From Paenibacillus glucanolyticus NBRC 15330 (GTDB lineage: Bacteria; Bacillota; Bacilli; Paenibacillales; Paenibacillaceae): a stretch of 64,000 nt of DNA. The notes under the pieces are model-generated. The model ran no database searches and had not been told where the DNA came from. It worked only from the letters and a program-made list of their open reading frames with translations. The stretch spans positions 54,099-118,098 of the forward strand of contig NZ_BIMC01000019.1 in the NCBI RefSeq assembly GCF_004000885.1, in the 5' to 3' direction. This document shows positions 42,634 to 50,163 of this stretch, piece by piece (positions within the stretch are counted from its first letter, which is position 1; each line of letters starts with the position of its first letter). The translations under genes were made by a program, and so were the position numbers.

Positions 42634-44304
42634 ATGGGGAAAAAGTATACCATTGGCGTCGATTACGGGACGCAGTCCGGACGTGCGGTATTGGTTAATC
42701 TGGCAGACGGGCAGGAAGTCGCGGATCATGTTACGCCATATCGGCATCATGTCATCGATGAGTTTTTGCCGGGTTCCGGACAGAAGCTTGAGTATGACTG
42801 GGCGCTTCAGCATCCGGGGGATTATCTGGAGGTTCTGAAGGTCTCCGTGCCTGCTGTCATTGAACAATCCGGTATTGATCCGGCGGATGTGATTGGCATC
42901 GGCATTGATTTTACGGCATGCACGATGCTGCCGGTTGACGAGCTTGGCGAGCCGCTCTGCTTCCACCCGGAGCTGGCGGATCAGCCGCACAGCTGGGTGA
43001 AGCTGTGGAAGCATCATGCCGCGCAGCCCGAAGCTGACAAGATCAACGCCATTGCCGCTGAGCGCGGAGAATCCTTTTTGCCGCGTTACGGCGGGAAGAT
43101 CTCCTCCGAGTGGATGATGGCTAAGGTATGGCAAATTCTCGATGAAGCGCCGGCTATATATGAACGTGCGGATATGTTTCTGGAAGCGACGGATTGGGTC
43201 ATTTCCCAAATGACTGGCAATATGGTCCGAAACAGCTGTACGGCTGGTTACAAGGCGATATGGCATAAGCAGGATGGATACCCAAGCAAGGCCTACTTTA
43301 AAGCACTGGATCCGAGATTGGAGAATCTGGCGGAAACCAAGCTCCGGGGCGAGGTCAGACCCCTCGGGAGCCGAGCGGGTGGACTTACAGAAACCATGGC
43401 CGAGGTGATGGGTTTAACCCCCGGTATCGCTGTTGCAGTGGGCAACGTTGACGCTCATGCGGCGGTTCCGGCTGTCGGTGTGGTTACTCCAGGCAAGCTG
43501 GTCATGGCGATGGGAACGTCGATCTGTCATATGATCCTCGGTACCGAAGAGAAGCGGGTTGAGGGGATGTGCGGGGTCGTGGAAGACGGCATTATCCCGG
43601 GATTGTACGGTTATGAAGCGGGACAATCGGCCGTCGGCGATATTTTTGAATGGTACGTTGAGGAAGCGCTTCCCGCGTATGTAACAGAAGCTGCGGCTGC
43701 AGACGGAATCGGCATTCACCAGTGGCTGGAGCGGGAAGCGGCTGCCTACAAGCCGGGCCAAACCGGTCTGCTCGCGCTGGACTGGTGGAATGGCAACCGT
43801 TCGGTGCTGGTGGATACAGACCTGACCGGGCTGATATTAGGGATGACTCTGCTGACGAAGCCGCAGGAAATCTACCGTGCCTTGCTGGAAGCAACGGCGT
43901 TTGGTACACGCAAAATCGTGGACGCCTTTCACGAGAATGGCGTGCCGGTGGACGTCCTCTATGCCTGCGGCGGACTGCCGCAGAAGAACCACCTTTTAAT
44001 GCAAATCTATGCCGATGTCACCAACCGTGAAATTGTGGTGGCCGACTCCAAGCAGACACCGGCGCTCGGGGCTGCTATGTTTGCCGCTGTCGCTGCGGGT
44101 CAGGCGCAGGGCGGATATGATTCGATTATCGATGCTGCCGCGAAGATGGCACGGGTGAAGGAAGAAACCTTTAAACCGATTCCGGAGCATGTGGAAGTGT
44201 ACGAGCAGCTGTATCGGGAGTACAGCAAGCTGCATGATTATTTTGGACGGGGCGAAAATGACGTGATGAAACGGCTGAAGCGGATTAAGCAGTCGGCTGA
44301 ATAA
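42634..44304 (+). CDS. araB: Ribulokinase
   Basis: Phosphorylates L-ribulose with ATP. The product has 556 residues and is an FGGY-family kinase. The N-terminal GVDYGTQSGRAVLV, the central MGTSICHMILG and the C-terminal ACGGLPQKNHLLMQI and ALGAAMFAA segments are typical. The ATG at 42634 is 7 bases after GGGGGG; the frame is open further upstream without a ribosome site. The order A-R-D-B-M differs from the B. subtilis A-B-D-L-M order. Confidence 0.96.
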   Translation: MGKKYTIGVDYGTQSGRAVLVNLADGQEVADHVTPYRHHVIDEFLPGSGQKLEYDWALQHPGDYLEVLKVSVPAVIEQSGIDPADVIGIGIDFTACTMLPVDELGEPLCFHPELADQPHSWVKLWKHHAAQPEADKINAIAAERGESFLPRYGGKISSEWMMAKVWQILDEAPAIYERADMFLEATDWVISQMTGNMVRNSCTAGYKAIWHKQDGYPSKAYFKALDPRLENLAETKLRGEVRPLGSRAGGLTETMAEVMGLTPGIAVAVGNVDAHAAVPAVGVVTPGKLVMAMGTSICHMILGTEEKRVEGMCGVVEDGIIPGLYGYEAGQSAVGDIFEWYVEEALPAYVTEAAAADGIGIHQWLEREAAAYKPGQTGLLALDWWNGNRSVLVDTDLTGLILGMTLLTKPQEIYRALLEATAFGTRKIVDAFHENGVPVDVLYACGGLPQKNHLLMQIYADVTNREIVVADSKQTPALGAAMFAAVAAGQAQGGYDSIIDAAAKMARVKEETFKPIPEHVEVYEQLYREYSKLHDYFGRGENDVMKRLKRIKQSAE

Positions 44305-44463
44305 ACCATAGGTAGGTAGAAACAGCTGGAAGGGTTGAGCGTGGGATACCGGGGATGGCTATCGCGTTATAGCTTCGCAAGGTCAGCTCTGCTGTCAGGA
44401 TGGGAATAGATCGAGAGAAATTGGCAAGGATCATACATGGATAGAATGAAGGGGAGGAACTGC

Positions 44464-45654
44464 ATGACGGAATCTCTGAACTACGCAAAACGTTTGATGA
44501 GTCAGATGAAGGAAGTCCAGCCAACGTTCCGTGGTCTTGATGATATGGCGCTTGAGCGGGGAGTTATTCTTGATGTGCCTCTGTATCTGATTCGGCAGGG
44601 TCTTCAGTCACCGGTCTTGGTAGCGGATACGAACACATATGAAGCTGCTGGACAAACGTTGATGAACTGCCTGGAAGCAGCAGGTGTGAATTCCCGGCTG
44701 TGTCTGATCAAGCCCGATGAGCAAGGAGACGTTGTGGCGGATGAACGCTCGCTGATGCAGCTGCTTATTGAAGTGGAGCCGGAGCGGACAGGATGCCTGA
44801 TCGCTGTGGGATCTGGCACGATTCATGATATTACCCGCTTTGCAGCTCACCGGACCGGCAAGCCGTTCATTTCGGTACCTACGGCTCCTTCTGTGGATGG
44901 TTTTACTTCAGCAGGCGCGCCGATTGTAGTCCGGGGAATCAAGCAGACCTTTGCGGCTACGGCTCCCCTCGCCATATTCGCTGACCTGGATATACTTGTT
45001 AAGGCACCCCAGCCGCTGGTTGCCGCCGGTTTTGGCGATATGCTTGGCAAATATACATCGCTGCTGGATTGGAAATTCTCTTCTACCACGGCAGGCGAGC
45101 CCTATGATGAAGGAGTGGCCGCCATTACAGAACAGGCGCTGGAGGCTTGCGTCAAGCATGTGCAGGCCATCGGTGATCGCACGGAGGAAGGCATCCGCAT
45201 TCTGATGACGGCCTTGATTGAATCCGGCATCGCGATGCTGCTGTTCGGACAGTCCCATCCCGCCTCAGGGGCGGAGCATCATCTGTCCCATTATTGGGAG
45301 ATGGCGTATTTGCGCCTGGGCAAGCGCGCGCTCCTTCATGGTGCCAAGGTGGGGGTGGCTTGCAGCGAGATTTCAAGCCTTTATCATGATGCGGCAGATC
45401 ACGGAGTTTATCCGTATGCCGAGCCTACAGATTGGGAGCAGTACCGAACGTCAGTTCAGGAATGGCTGCGAAAGGTTCCTGCGAAGGAAGAGCTTGCTAT
45501 CTTACTGCAGCAGGCTGGAGGACCTTCAAGCCTCCAGGAGCTTGGAATCGATGAGGAGCTGTTTCATCAGAGCTTGAAGGAGGCGCACGCGCTCCGTGAC
45601 CGCCATACTATTTTAAGGGCTTTAAATGAGGCAAAAGTTGGGGCAAGTCGATAG
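44464..45654 (+). CDS. araM: sn-glycerol-1-phosphate dehydrogenase AraM (EgsA)
   Basis: NADH-dependent reduction of dihydroxyacetone phosphate to sn-glycerol-1-phosphate, the precursor of archaeal-type and some Bacillus lipids. The product has 396 residues in the iron-alcohol-dehydrogenase/glycerol dehydrogenase fold. GSGTIHDITRF, TAPSVDGFTSAGAPI and the metal-binding SGAEHHLSHYWEM segment are visible. The ATG at 44464 lies 6 bases after GGGGAGG. B. subtilis also has araM in its arabinose operon, where its link to arabinose is unexplained. araL is missing here. Confidence 0.9.
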   Translation: MTESLNYAKRLMSQMKEVQPTFRGLDDMALERGVILDVPLYLIRQGLQSPVLVADTNTYEAAGQTLMNCLEAAGVNSRLCLIKPDEQGDVVADERSLMQLLIEVEPERTGCLIAVGSGTIHDITRFAAHRTGKPFISVPTAPSVDGFTSAGAPIVVRGIKQTFAATAPLAIFADLDILVKAPQPLVAAGFGDMLGKYTSLLDWKFSSTTAGEPYDEGVAAITEQALEACVKHVQAIGDRTEEGIRILMTALIESGIAMLLFGQSHPASGAEHHLSHYWEMAYLRLGKRALLHGAKVGVACSEISSLYHDAADHGVYPYAEPTDWEQYRTSVQEWLRKVPAKEELAILLQQAGGPSSLQELGIDEELFHQSLKEAHALRDRHTILRALNEAKVGASR

Positions 45655-45814
45655 GGAGATAACATGATAGTGGATGATTGACTGGTGACTACAGGTACTG
45701 AAATTAACTGGACTGAGTATAACTTGGAAATGGGATTGGCTGTTCGTTTGCATTTTGTGTGAGGTGCGTACAGTTCCCTGTACGTGTGTGTTCATGGTGC
45801 ACACGGCTTCCTGC

Positions 45815-45878
45815 ATGCACGGCTTCCTGTATGCACGGCTCTCTGTATGCACGGTTCCCTGTATGCACGGTTCCCTGT
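45815..45878 (+). repeat. 16-bp tandem repeat, four copies
   Basis: Four adjacent copies of ATGCACGGYTYYCTGT start at 45815, 45831, 45847 and 45863. The last two are identical. Degenerate versions continue on both sides, from about 45770 to 45930. The period is not a multiple of three, so the array is unlikely to be coding. Confidence 0.85.
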
Positions 45879-46107
45879 ACGTACGGTGTGAATTGGTGCA
45901 GACGGGGCTCCCTGTACGCACATGCGCGTGGTGATGCAACTTCCCACTGCGCACGGTGCGTGGTCAAGGGCAGGCTCGATGCTGGCGACCATATATGAGA
46001 GATCGTTTGTTTGGTTAATGAGGTGGGGCGTCCAAAAGATCTGAATTCTAGTGGATGCCCCTTTTTGTTCTGTTTAGACGCTCTTATACTATCATACAGT
46101 TACTCTC

Positions 46108-46204
46108 GTGGTTGTTCGACTTAAGTTTTGTATGACTCGAGGCAGTTTGACATGTGGTTGTTCGAATTGAGGCAGTTCGACTTGTGGTTGATGACTTGTG
46201 GTTG
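46108..46204 (+). repeat. Degenerate repeats containing GTGGTTG
   Basis: GTGGTTG occurs at 46108, 46154, 46184 and 46198. Two copies are preceded by GAGGCAGTT(T/C)GAC(A/T)T, giving a unit of about 30 bp. Confidence 0.5.
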
Positions 46205-46500
46205 CTCCTCCTATAGGTGTTCTATCCCTCCCGTGTTCCTCAACTGTTCCTTCAGTAACTATTCCTTATGCCACTTTTCCTTCAGTTATGTTCCCTCCAG
46301 TGTTGTTCATCCTGTGCCTGTCTTTCTGTGACTGTTCCTCAAGCATATTCCTTATTTTACTGTTCTACCTGTCACTGTTTGCACCATATTATCCTCCTCC
46401 AGAAAGTCATAGACCGATGAAGGAGGCTCGACCGCTCGCGTGCTGTTCAAGGATCCTTGTTAGCTCTGCTCTTTGCGTTCTTTTTTCATCCCCCGGCGCG

Positions 46501-46684
46501 TTAACGGACTCCATTGCTCTTATTCTCCGTAATCGACTCCGATTTCGAGTTTAACGGACTCAGGAGTCCTTATTATCACAAAATCAGTTTGATTTCCGGC
46601 AATTTCTACAGATTAACGACTTTCGTGTCCGTTAGTTTTCTAAATAACGCCATTTGGCGTGAATAACGGATTCTCAGTCCGTTA
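46501..46684 (+). repeat. Spaced AACGGACT dyads
   Basis: Variants of AACGGACT occur near 46501, 46551, 46611 and 46664, about 50-60 bp apart. Two form clean dyads: GGACTC-AG-GAGTCC at 46556-46569 and TAACGGA-N7-TCCGTTA at 46664-46684. They look like copies of a dispersed intergenic repeat. Confidence 0.6.
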
Positions 46685-46721
46685 GCCCTGAGAAATCCAC
46701 GAGTTGCAGCAGAGTTAGCAG

Positions 46722-47066
46722 CCCTCGCCAGAGGTCAGCCACCTACAGCAGATGCCACCGCCCTCGTCAGAGGCCGGCAATCTGCAGCAGAGTCCATCGC
46801 CCTCGCCAGAGGTCAGAGTCACCTACAGCAGATGCCAGCGGCCCTCGTCAGAGGTCAGCCATCTGCAGTAGTGGTAATCGCCCTCGCCAGAGGTCGGCCA
46901 CCTACAGCAGATGCCAGCGTCCCTCGTCAGAGGTCGGCCATCTGCAGTAGTGGCAATCGCCCTCGCCAGAGGTCAGCCACCAGCAGCAGAGGCAATCGCC
47001 CTCGCCAGAGGTCAGCCACCAGCAGCAGTAGCAACCGCTCTCGCCAGAGATCAGTCACCCTCAGCA
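46722..47066 (+). repeat. 39-bp tandem repeat array, nine copies
   Basis: The core CCCTCG(C/T)CAGAGG recurs at 46722, 46761, 46800, 46842, 46881, 46921, 46960, 46999 and, with one change, 47038. The spacing is 39, 39, 42, 39, 40, 39, 39 and 39 bases. The bases between cores are also conserved in alternating versions (CAGATGCCA and TAGTGG(C/T)AA types). Each core can fold as CCTC-GYCA-GAGG, and variation falls in the loop. The 40- and 42-base units break any reading frame. Confidence 0.9.
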
Positions 47067-47067
47067 G

Positions 47068-47112
47068 AAAAAACAGCTGGAGCAGGGTTTCCCTGCATCC
47101 AGCTGTTTTTTT
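47068..47112. terminator. Bidirectional terminator between the repeat array and the regulator gene
   Basis: AACAGCTGGA and GCAGGG pair with CCCTGC and TCCAGCTGTT, flanked by A6 on the left and T7 on the right. It can end the minus-strand regulator gene and any transcript from the repeat island. Confidence 0.9.
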
Positions 47113-47168
47113 CATATGTCCGATGTTGAGTAGAAGCTGCCTACGCAGAACTTCCCCATCATGTACCC

Positions 47169-48086
47169 TTACTCTTCCTTCACATCATACAGGACGCGCG
47201 CCAGCAGGTCCTGGCTGTAGTTGCCGAAATGTTTGCCGTAAATGGTTAAGCCGCGCTTGTTGACCGATCGTTCGTTGACAGCAACCCGGAAGGTGAGCTC
47301 GCTCTTGTAATCCAGCTGAATCTGGTTCAGGCCTACGTCCGAAATGCGGCATCCATCGATGAAGCTGCCTTCCTTGTTGATCCGGATCAGCTTCAGCATG
47401 CCGTACTGGTTCAAATGGGGCGGCCACCATTCGGGATTGAAGGTGCCGCGTTTGTCGCCGAAATCACCGGGACTTGTCCAGCTGCCAATCTCGATGCCGT
47501 TGACATAAAAGAAAATATCCGATGGATAGTTATCGCAATATCCCGGAGCCTCAGAACCGAGCTCCAACGAGAATTGGATCTCGCGGAATGACTGGTTCGA
47601 TTTCAAATAATTCGGAATCCGGTATTCCAGGAAACCTTCGGTAAGCCAGATGATTTCCGAATGAATCCGCTCCGGATCTGCGAAATAGCGTGGATCGTCA
47701 AAATCCCCGATAATACTGTCCTTGGTGGCTAATCCACAGGTCGGAATGACTTGGTAGTCGCTGTAATGCCCAACCTGAATCTCAACCTCGTACAAATTAT
47801 CAATGTCCTTGCTGCGGAGATCAACCATCAGTGTGTCTTTATTCAAGTAACAAATCTTCTGTATGCCGTGCTTCCCGCCTGTGGTGTTGATCTCGATCAG
47901 ACCGCTCTCCTCCAATTTCTTGATATGCATGGTGATGGCACCGTTGCTGAGGTTCAGCCTATTTGCCAGATCGTTCAGGTTCAAGCTTTGGTTCTTGGCC
48001 AGCAGCTCCAGAATTTGAATGCGAATTTCGGAGCTAAGGGCTTTAAAGATATCAAGCCCGCTCATTAAATCTTTAATGTAGATCAT
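47169..48086 (-). CDS. ArsR-like winged-helix regulator with large C-terminal domain, divergent from abfA
   Basis: Transcriptional regulator of 305 residues. The N-terminal 80 residues form an ArsR-type winged helix: LSSEIRIQILELLAKN, then LNLNDLANRLNLSNGAITMHIKKLEESGLI. The remaining about 220 residues are unlike a classical ArsR protein, which is near 100 residues in all. They are rich in aromatic residues and predicted strands (IFFYVNGIEIGSWTSPGD, FNPEWWPPHLNQYG), suggesting a beta-sandwich ligand domain, perhaps for a sugar. The usual metal-binding Cys motif is absent. Position divergent from abfA suggests control of arabinoside use. The start ATG at 48086 has only a weak ribosome site. 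I cannot name the C-terminal family. Confidence 0.75.
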   Translation of the reverse strand: MIYIKDLMSGLDIFKALSSEIRIQILELLAKNQSLNLNDLANRLNLSNGAITMHIKKLEESGLIEINTTGGKHGIQKICYLNKDTLMVDLRSKDIDNLYEVEIQVGHYSDYQVIPTCGLATKDSIIGDFDDPRYFADPERIHSEIIWLTEGFLEYRIPNYLKSNQSFREIQFSLELGSEAPGYCDNYPSDIFFYVNGIEIGSWTSPGDFGDKRGTFNPEWWPPHLNQYGMLKLIRINKEGSFIDGCRISDVGLNQIQLDYKSELTFRVAVNERSVNKRGLTIYGKHFGNYSQDLLARVLYDVKEE

Positions 48087-48383
48087 TTTATCTCGAACCT
48101 TCTTCCGATTAAGGGATTAAATAACGATGTGTACAGGGAATGATGTTTATTTCAAATAATTATAAATCAACATCAGCGCGAAATAAAGATGTGTTCCAAA
48201 TCTTCGAGAATCTTGTGAAGAAAAAGATCATTTTGATAGTAGACACTCCTTTTATTTGAGGTTTATATCAAAATAAAAAGCATGGATATCAACAAAATAA
48301 GCGAATTTCGACAAAAATAAACTAAATTCTCTACTGAAAATTCATTTATTATTTATTTATATAAATCATTTTATATTTGTATA

Positions 48384-48412
48384 TTTACATAGCACTCCTC
48401 ATATGATATTTT
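48384..48412 (+). promoter_or_regulatory. Putative abfA promoter
   Basis: TTTACA at 48384-48389 and TATTTT at 48407-48412 are spaced by 17 bases. Confidence 0.5.
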
Positions 48413-48417
48413 ATATC

Positions 48418-48431
48418 TGAAAACGAATTCA
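48418..48431 (+). promoter_or_regulatory. cre-like site (CcpA) at the abfA transcription start
   Basis: TGAAAACGAATTCA matches TGWNANCGNTNWCA at 13 of 14 positions. It would cover the predicted transcription start, a classical position for catabolite repression. Confidence 0.6.
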
Positions 48432-48482
48432 TTCAGGTTTATTTAAAATGTTTCATAATTATTTTAACGGAAGGTGAAGGAC

Positions 48483-49997
48483 TTGGCAGCTGAGAAAATG
48501 AAGGCACGGATGATCGTGGATAAGTCGTTTCGAATCGCGCAAGTTGATAACCGCATTTATGGTTCATTCATTGAGCACCTTGGTCGTGCTGTGTATGGAG
48601 GGATTTACGAGCCCGGTCATGAGACGGCGGATGCAGGGGGCTTTCGAAGTGACGTGAAGGAATTGATTAAGGAACTGAATGTCCCCATTATCAGGTACCC
48701 CGGCGGGAACTTTGTCTCCGGTTACAACTGGGAGGATGGAGTAGGACCCGTGACCGAGCGGCCGAAACGGCTGGAGCTTGCCTGGCGGACGCTGGAACCG
48801 AACGAGGTAGGCACGAACGAGTTTATTTCCTGGGCCAAGGAGGTTGGCTCGGAGGTCATGATGGCTGTGAATTTGGGCACCCGGGGTATTGATGCCGCCA
48901 GAAATTTGCTGGAGTACACGAACCATCCTGGAGGTACATATTGGAGCGATCTGCGCCGCAGTCACGGCTATAAACAGCCCCACAAGATCAAAACGTGGTG
49001 CCTTGGCAACGAGATGGACGGACCATGGCAGATTGGACACAAAACCTCTGCGGAATATGGCAGGCTTGCACTGGAGACGGCAAAAGCGATGCGGCTGGTT
49101 GATCCCTCGATTGAACTGGTTTCGTGCGGCAGCTCAAGCACCGGCATGCCAACATTCCCTGAATGGGAAGCCGCAACGCTGGATCATACGTATGAGGCGG
49201 TGGACTACATATCCCTGCATCAGTATTACGGTAACCGCGACAACGATACGGCCAATTACCTGGCGCTTACGCTGGATATGGATCACTTTATCCATACGGT
49301 CAAGTCCACTTGCGACTATATCAAGGCCAAGAAACGCAGCAAAAAGACGATGTACCTCAGCTTCGATGAATGGAATGTTTGGTATCATTCCAACGATGCA
49401 GACAGGCAGATCGATCCTTGGAGCGTGGCTCCGCCTCAGCTGGAGGATGTGTACAATTTCGAGGACGCCATTCTGGTGGGCAGCATGCTCATTACGTTCC
49501 TGCGTCATGCAGACCGGGTGAAGATGGCTTGTCTGGCGCAGCTCGTGAACGTGATTGCCCCGATCATGACAGAGAATGGGGGACGCGCCTGGAAGCAGAC
49601 GATATTTTATCCATATCTTCACGTTTCGAAGTATGGCCGGGGTGTATCGCTGCTGCCGATCGTCGACTCGCCGAAGTATGATTCCAAGGACTTTACCGAT
49701 GTTCCGTACCTGGATAGTGCGGTTGTTCATAACGAAGCCGACGAAGAGATTACGATCTTTGCCGTGAACCGTCATCTGGAGGAAGCATTGGACCTCGAAT
49801 GCGATGTGCGCAGCTTTGAAGGATACCGGCTTATCGAGCATATCGTAATGGAGCATGACGACCTCAAGGCCGTGAATACCGCGTCGGAGGAGACGGTAAA
49901 ACCCCACAACCGGGGAGAAGCCAAACTTGACAGCGGACATGTGACGGCACGACTTGCCAAGGCATCCTGGAATGTTATTCGTCTGAAAAAGGTCTGA
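48483..49997 (+). CDS. abfA: Alpha-L-arabinofuranosidase, GH51, intracellular
   Basis: Releases L-arabinose from arabino-oligosaccharides. The product has 504 residues and no signal peptide. The catalytic acid/base is E177 in GNEMDG and the nucleophile is E296 in FDEWN, the usual GH51 positions. The N-terminal FIEHLGRAVYGGIYEPGH segment is conserved. A TTG at 48483 is preferred as start: it lies about 8 bases after GGAAGG and gives the normal N terminus. A GTG at 48474 overlaps the ribosome site, and the ATG at 48498 is too far away. An ABC sugar importer follows. Confidence 0.93.
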   Translation: MAAEKMKARMIVDKSFRIAQVDNRIYGSFIEHLGRAVYGGIYEPGHETADAGGFRSDVKELIKELNVPIIRYPGGNFVSGYNWEDGVGPVTERPKRLELAWRTLEPNEVGTNEFISWAKEVGSEVMMAVNLGTRGIDAARNLLEYTNHPGGTYWSDLRRSHGYKQPHKIKTWCLGNEMDGPWQIGHKTSAEYGRLALETAKAMRLVDPSIELVSCGSSSTGMPTFPEWEAATLDHTYEAVDYISLHQYYGNRDNDTANYLALTLDMDHFIHTVKSTCDYIKAKKRSKKTMYLSFDEWNVWYHSNDADRQIDPWSVAPPQLEDVYNFEDAILVGSMLITFLRHADRVKMACLAQLVNVIAPIMTENGGRAWKQTIFYPYLHVSKYGRGVSLLPIVDSPKYDSKDFTDVPYLDSAVVHNEADEEITIFAVNRHLEEALDLECDVRSFEGYRLIEHIVMEHDDLKAVNTASEETVKPHNRGEAKLDSGHVTARLAKASWNVIRLKKV

Positions 49998-50063
49998 GTT
50001 AACTTATGGAGCGGTCCCAAGGGCTGCTCCATCTCTCAAAATCATATCAAATTACACACAATA

Positions 50064-50077
50064 TGAAAGCGCTTTCT
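50064..50077 (+). promoter_or_regulatory. cre site (CcpA) before the sugar ABC importer
   Basis: TGAAAGCGCTTTCT is an almost perfect palindrome and fits the cre consensus WTGNAANCGNWNNCW throughout. It lies about 90 bases before the binding-protein gene. Confidence 0.75.
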
Positions 50078-50163
50078 ATTCAGCGGGATAGAGAAGTACT
50101 GAAGGCTGAAGTACTGTTTTTGAGTGTAGAGGATATAGGAATGAAAATTGAGGGAGGTCCCGT

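Larger units (their letters stand above)
45655..47067. repeat. Gene-free island of several repeat families (1.4 kb)
   Basis: No supported gene lies between araM and the 47.17-kb regulator. In order the stretch holds a 16-bp tandem array near 45.8 kb, GTGGTTG-containing repeats of about 30 bp at 46.1-46.2 kb, a pyrimidine-rich stretch at 46.2-46.4 kb with TTCCTTCAGT repeats, AACGGACT dyads at 46.5-46.7 kb, and a nine-copy 39-bp array at 46.7-47.06 kb. Open frames here follow repeat periodicity and lack ribosome sites. Confidence 0.75.
48087..48482. other. AT-rich divergent control region between the regulator and abfA
   Basis: This stretch of 396 bases is clearly more AT-rich than its surroundings and holds no gene. 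Near abfA it contains a promoter and a cre-like site. The part near the regulator has repeated TTATTT/AAATAA runs and no pattern I can name. No AraR-type TTGTACGTACAA site is present, so abfA does not appear to be under the AraR control seen in the ara operon. Confidence 0.6.

Noticed and set aside
45704..45998. Small open frames over the 16-bp array
   Set aside because: They exist on both strands only because the repeats lack stops. The translations are Cys/His/Thr-rich repeats without start signals.
46722..47066. CRISPR array
   Set aside because: The bases between repeat cores are themselves repeated, so there are no unique spacers. The core is only 13 bases and no cas genes are near.
46832..47263. 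Protein genes within the 39-bp repeats (both strands)
   Set aside because: Units of 40 and 42 bases break the frame, there are no ribosome sites, and one frame reads through the terminator into the regulator gene.
50006..50032. Hairpin after abfA as a terminator
   Set aside because: ATGGAGC pairs with GCTCCAT, but no T run follows on the plus strand, so read-through into the ABC importer is possible.
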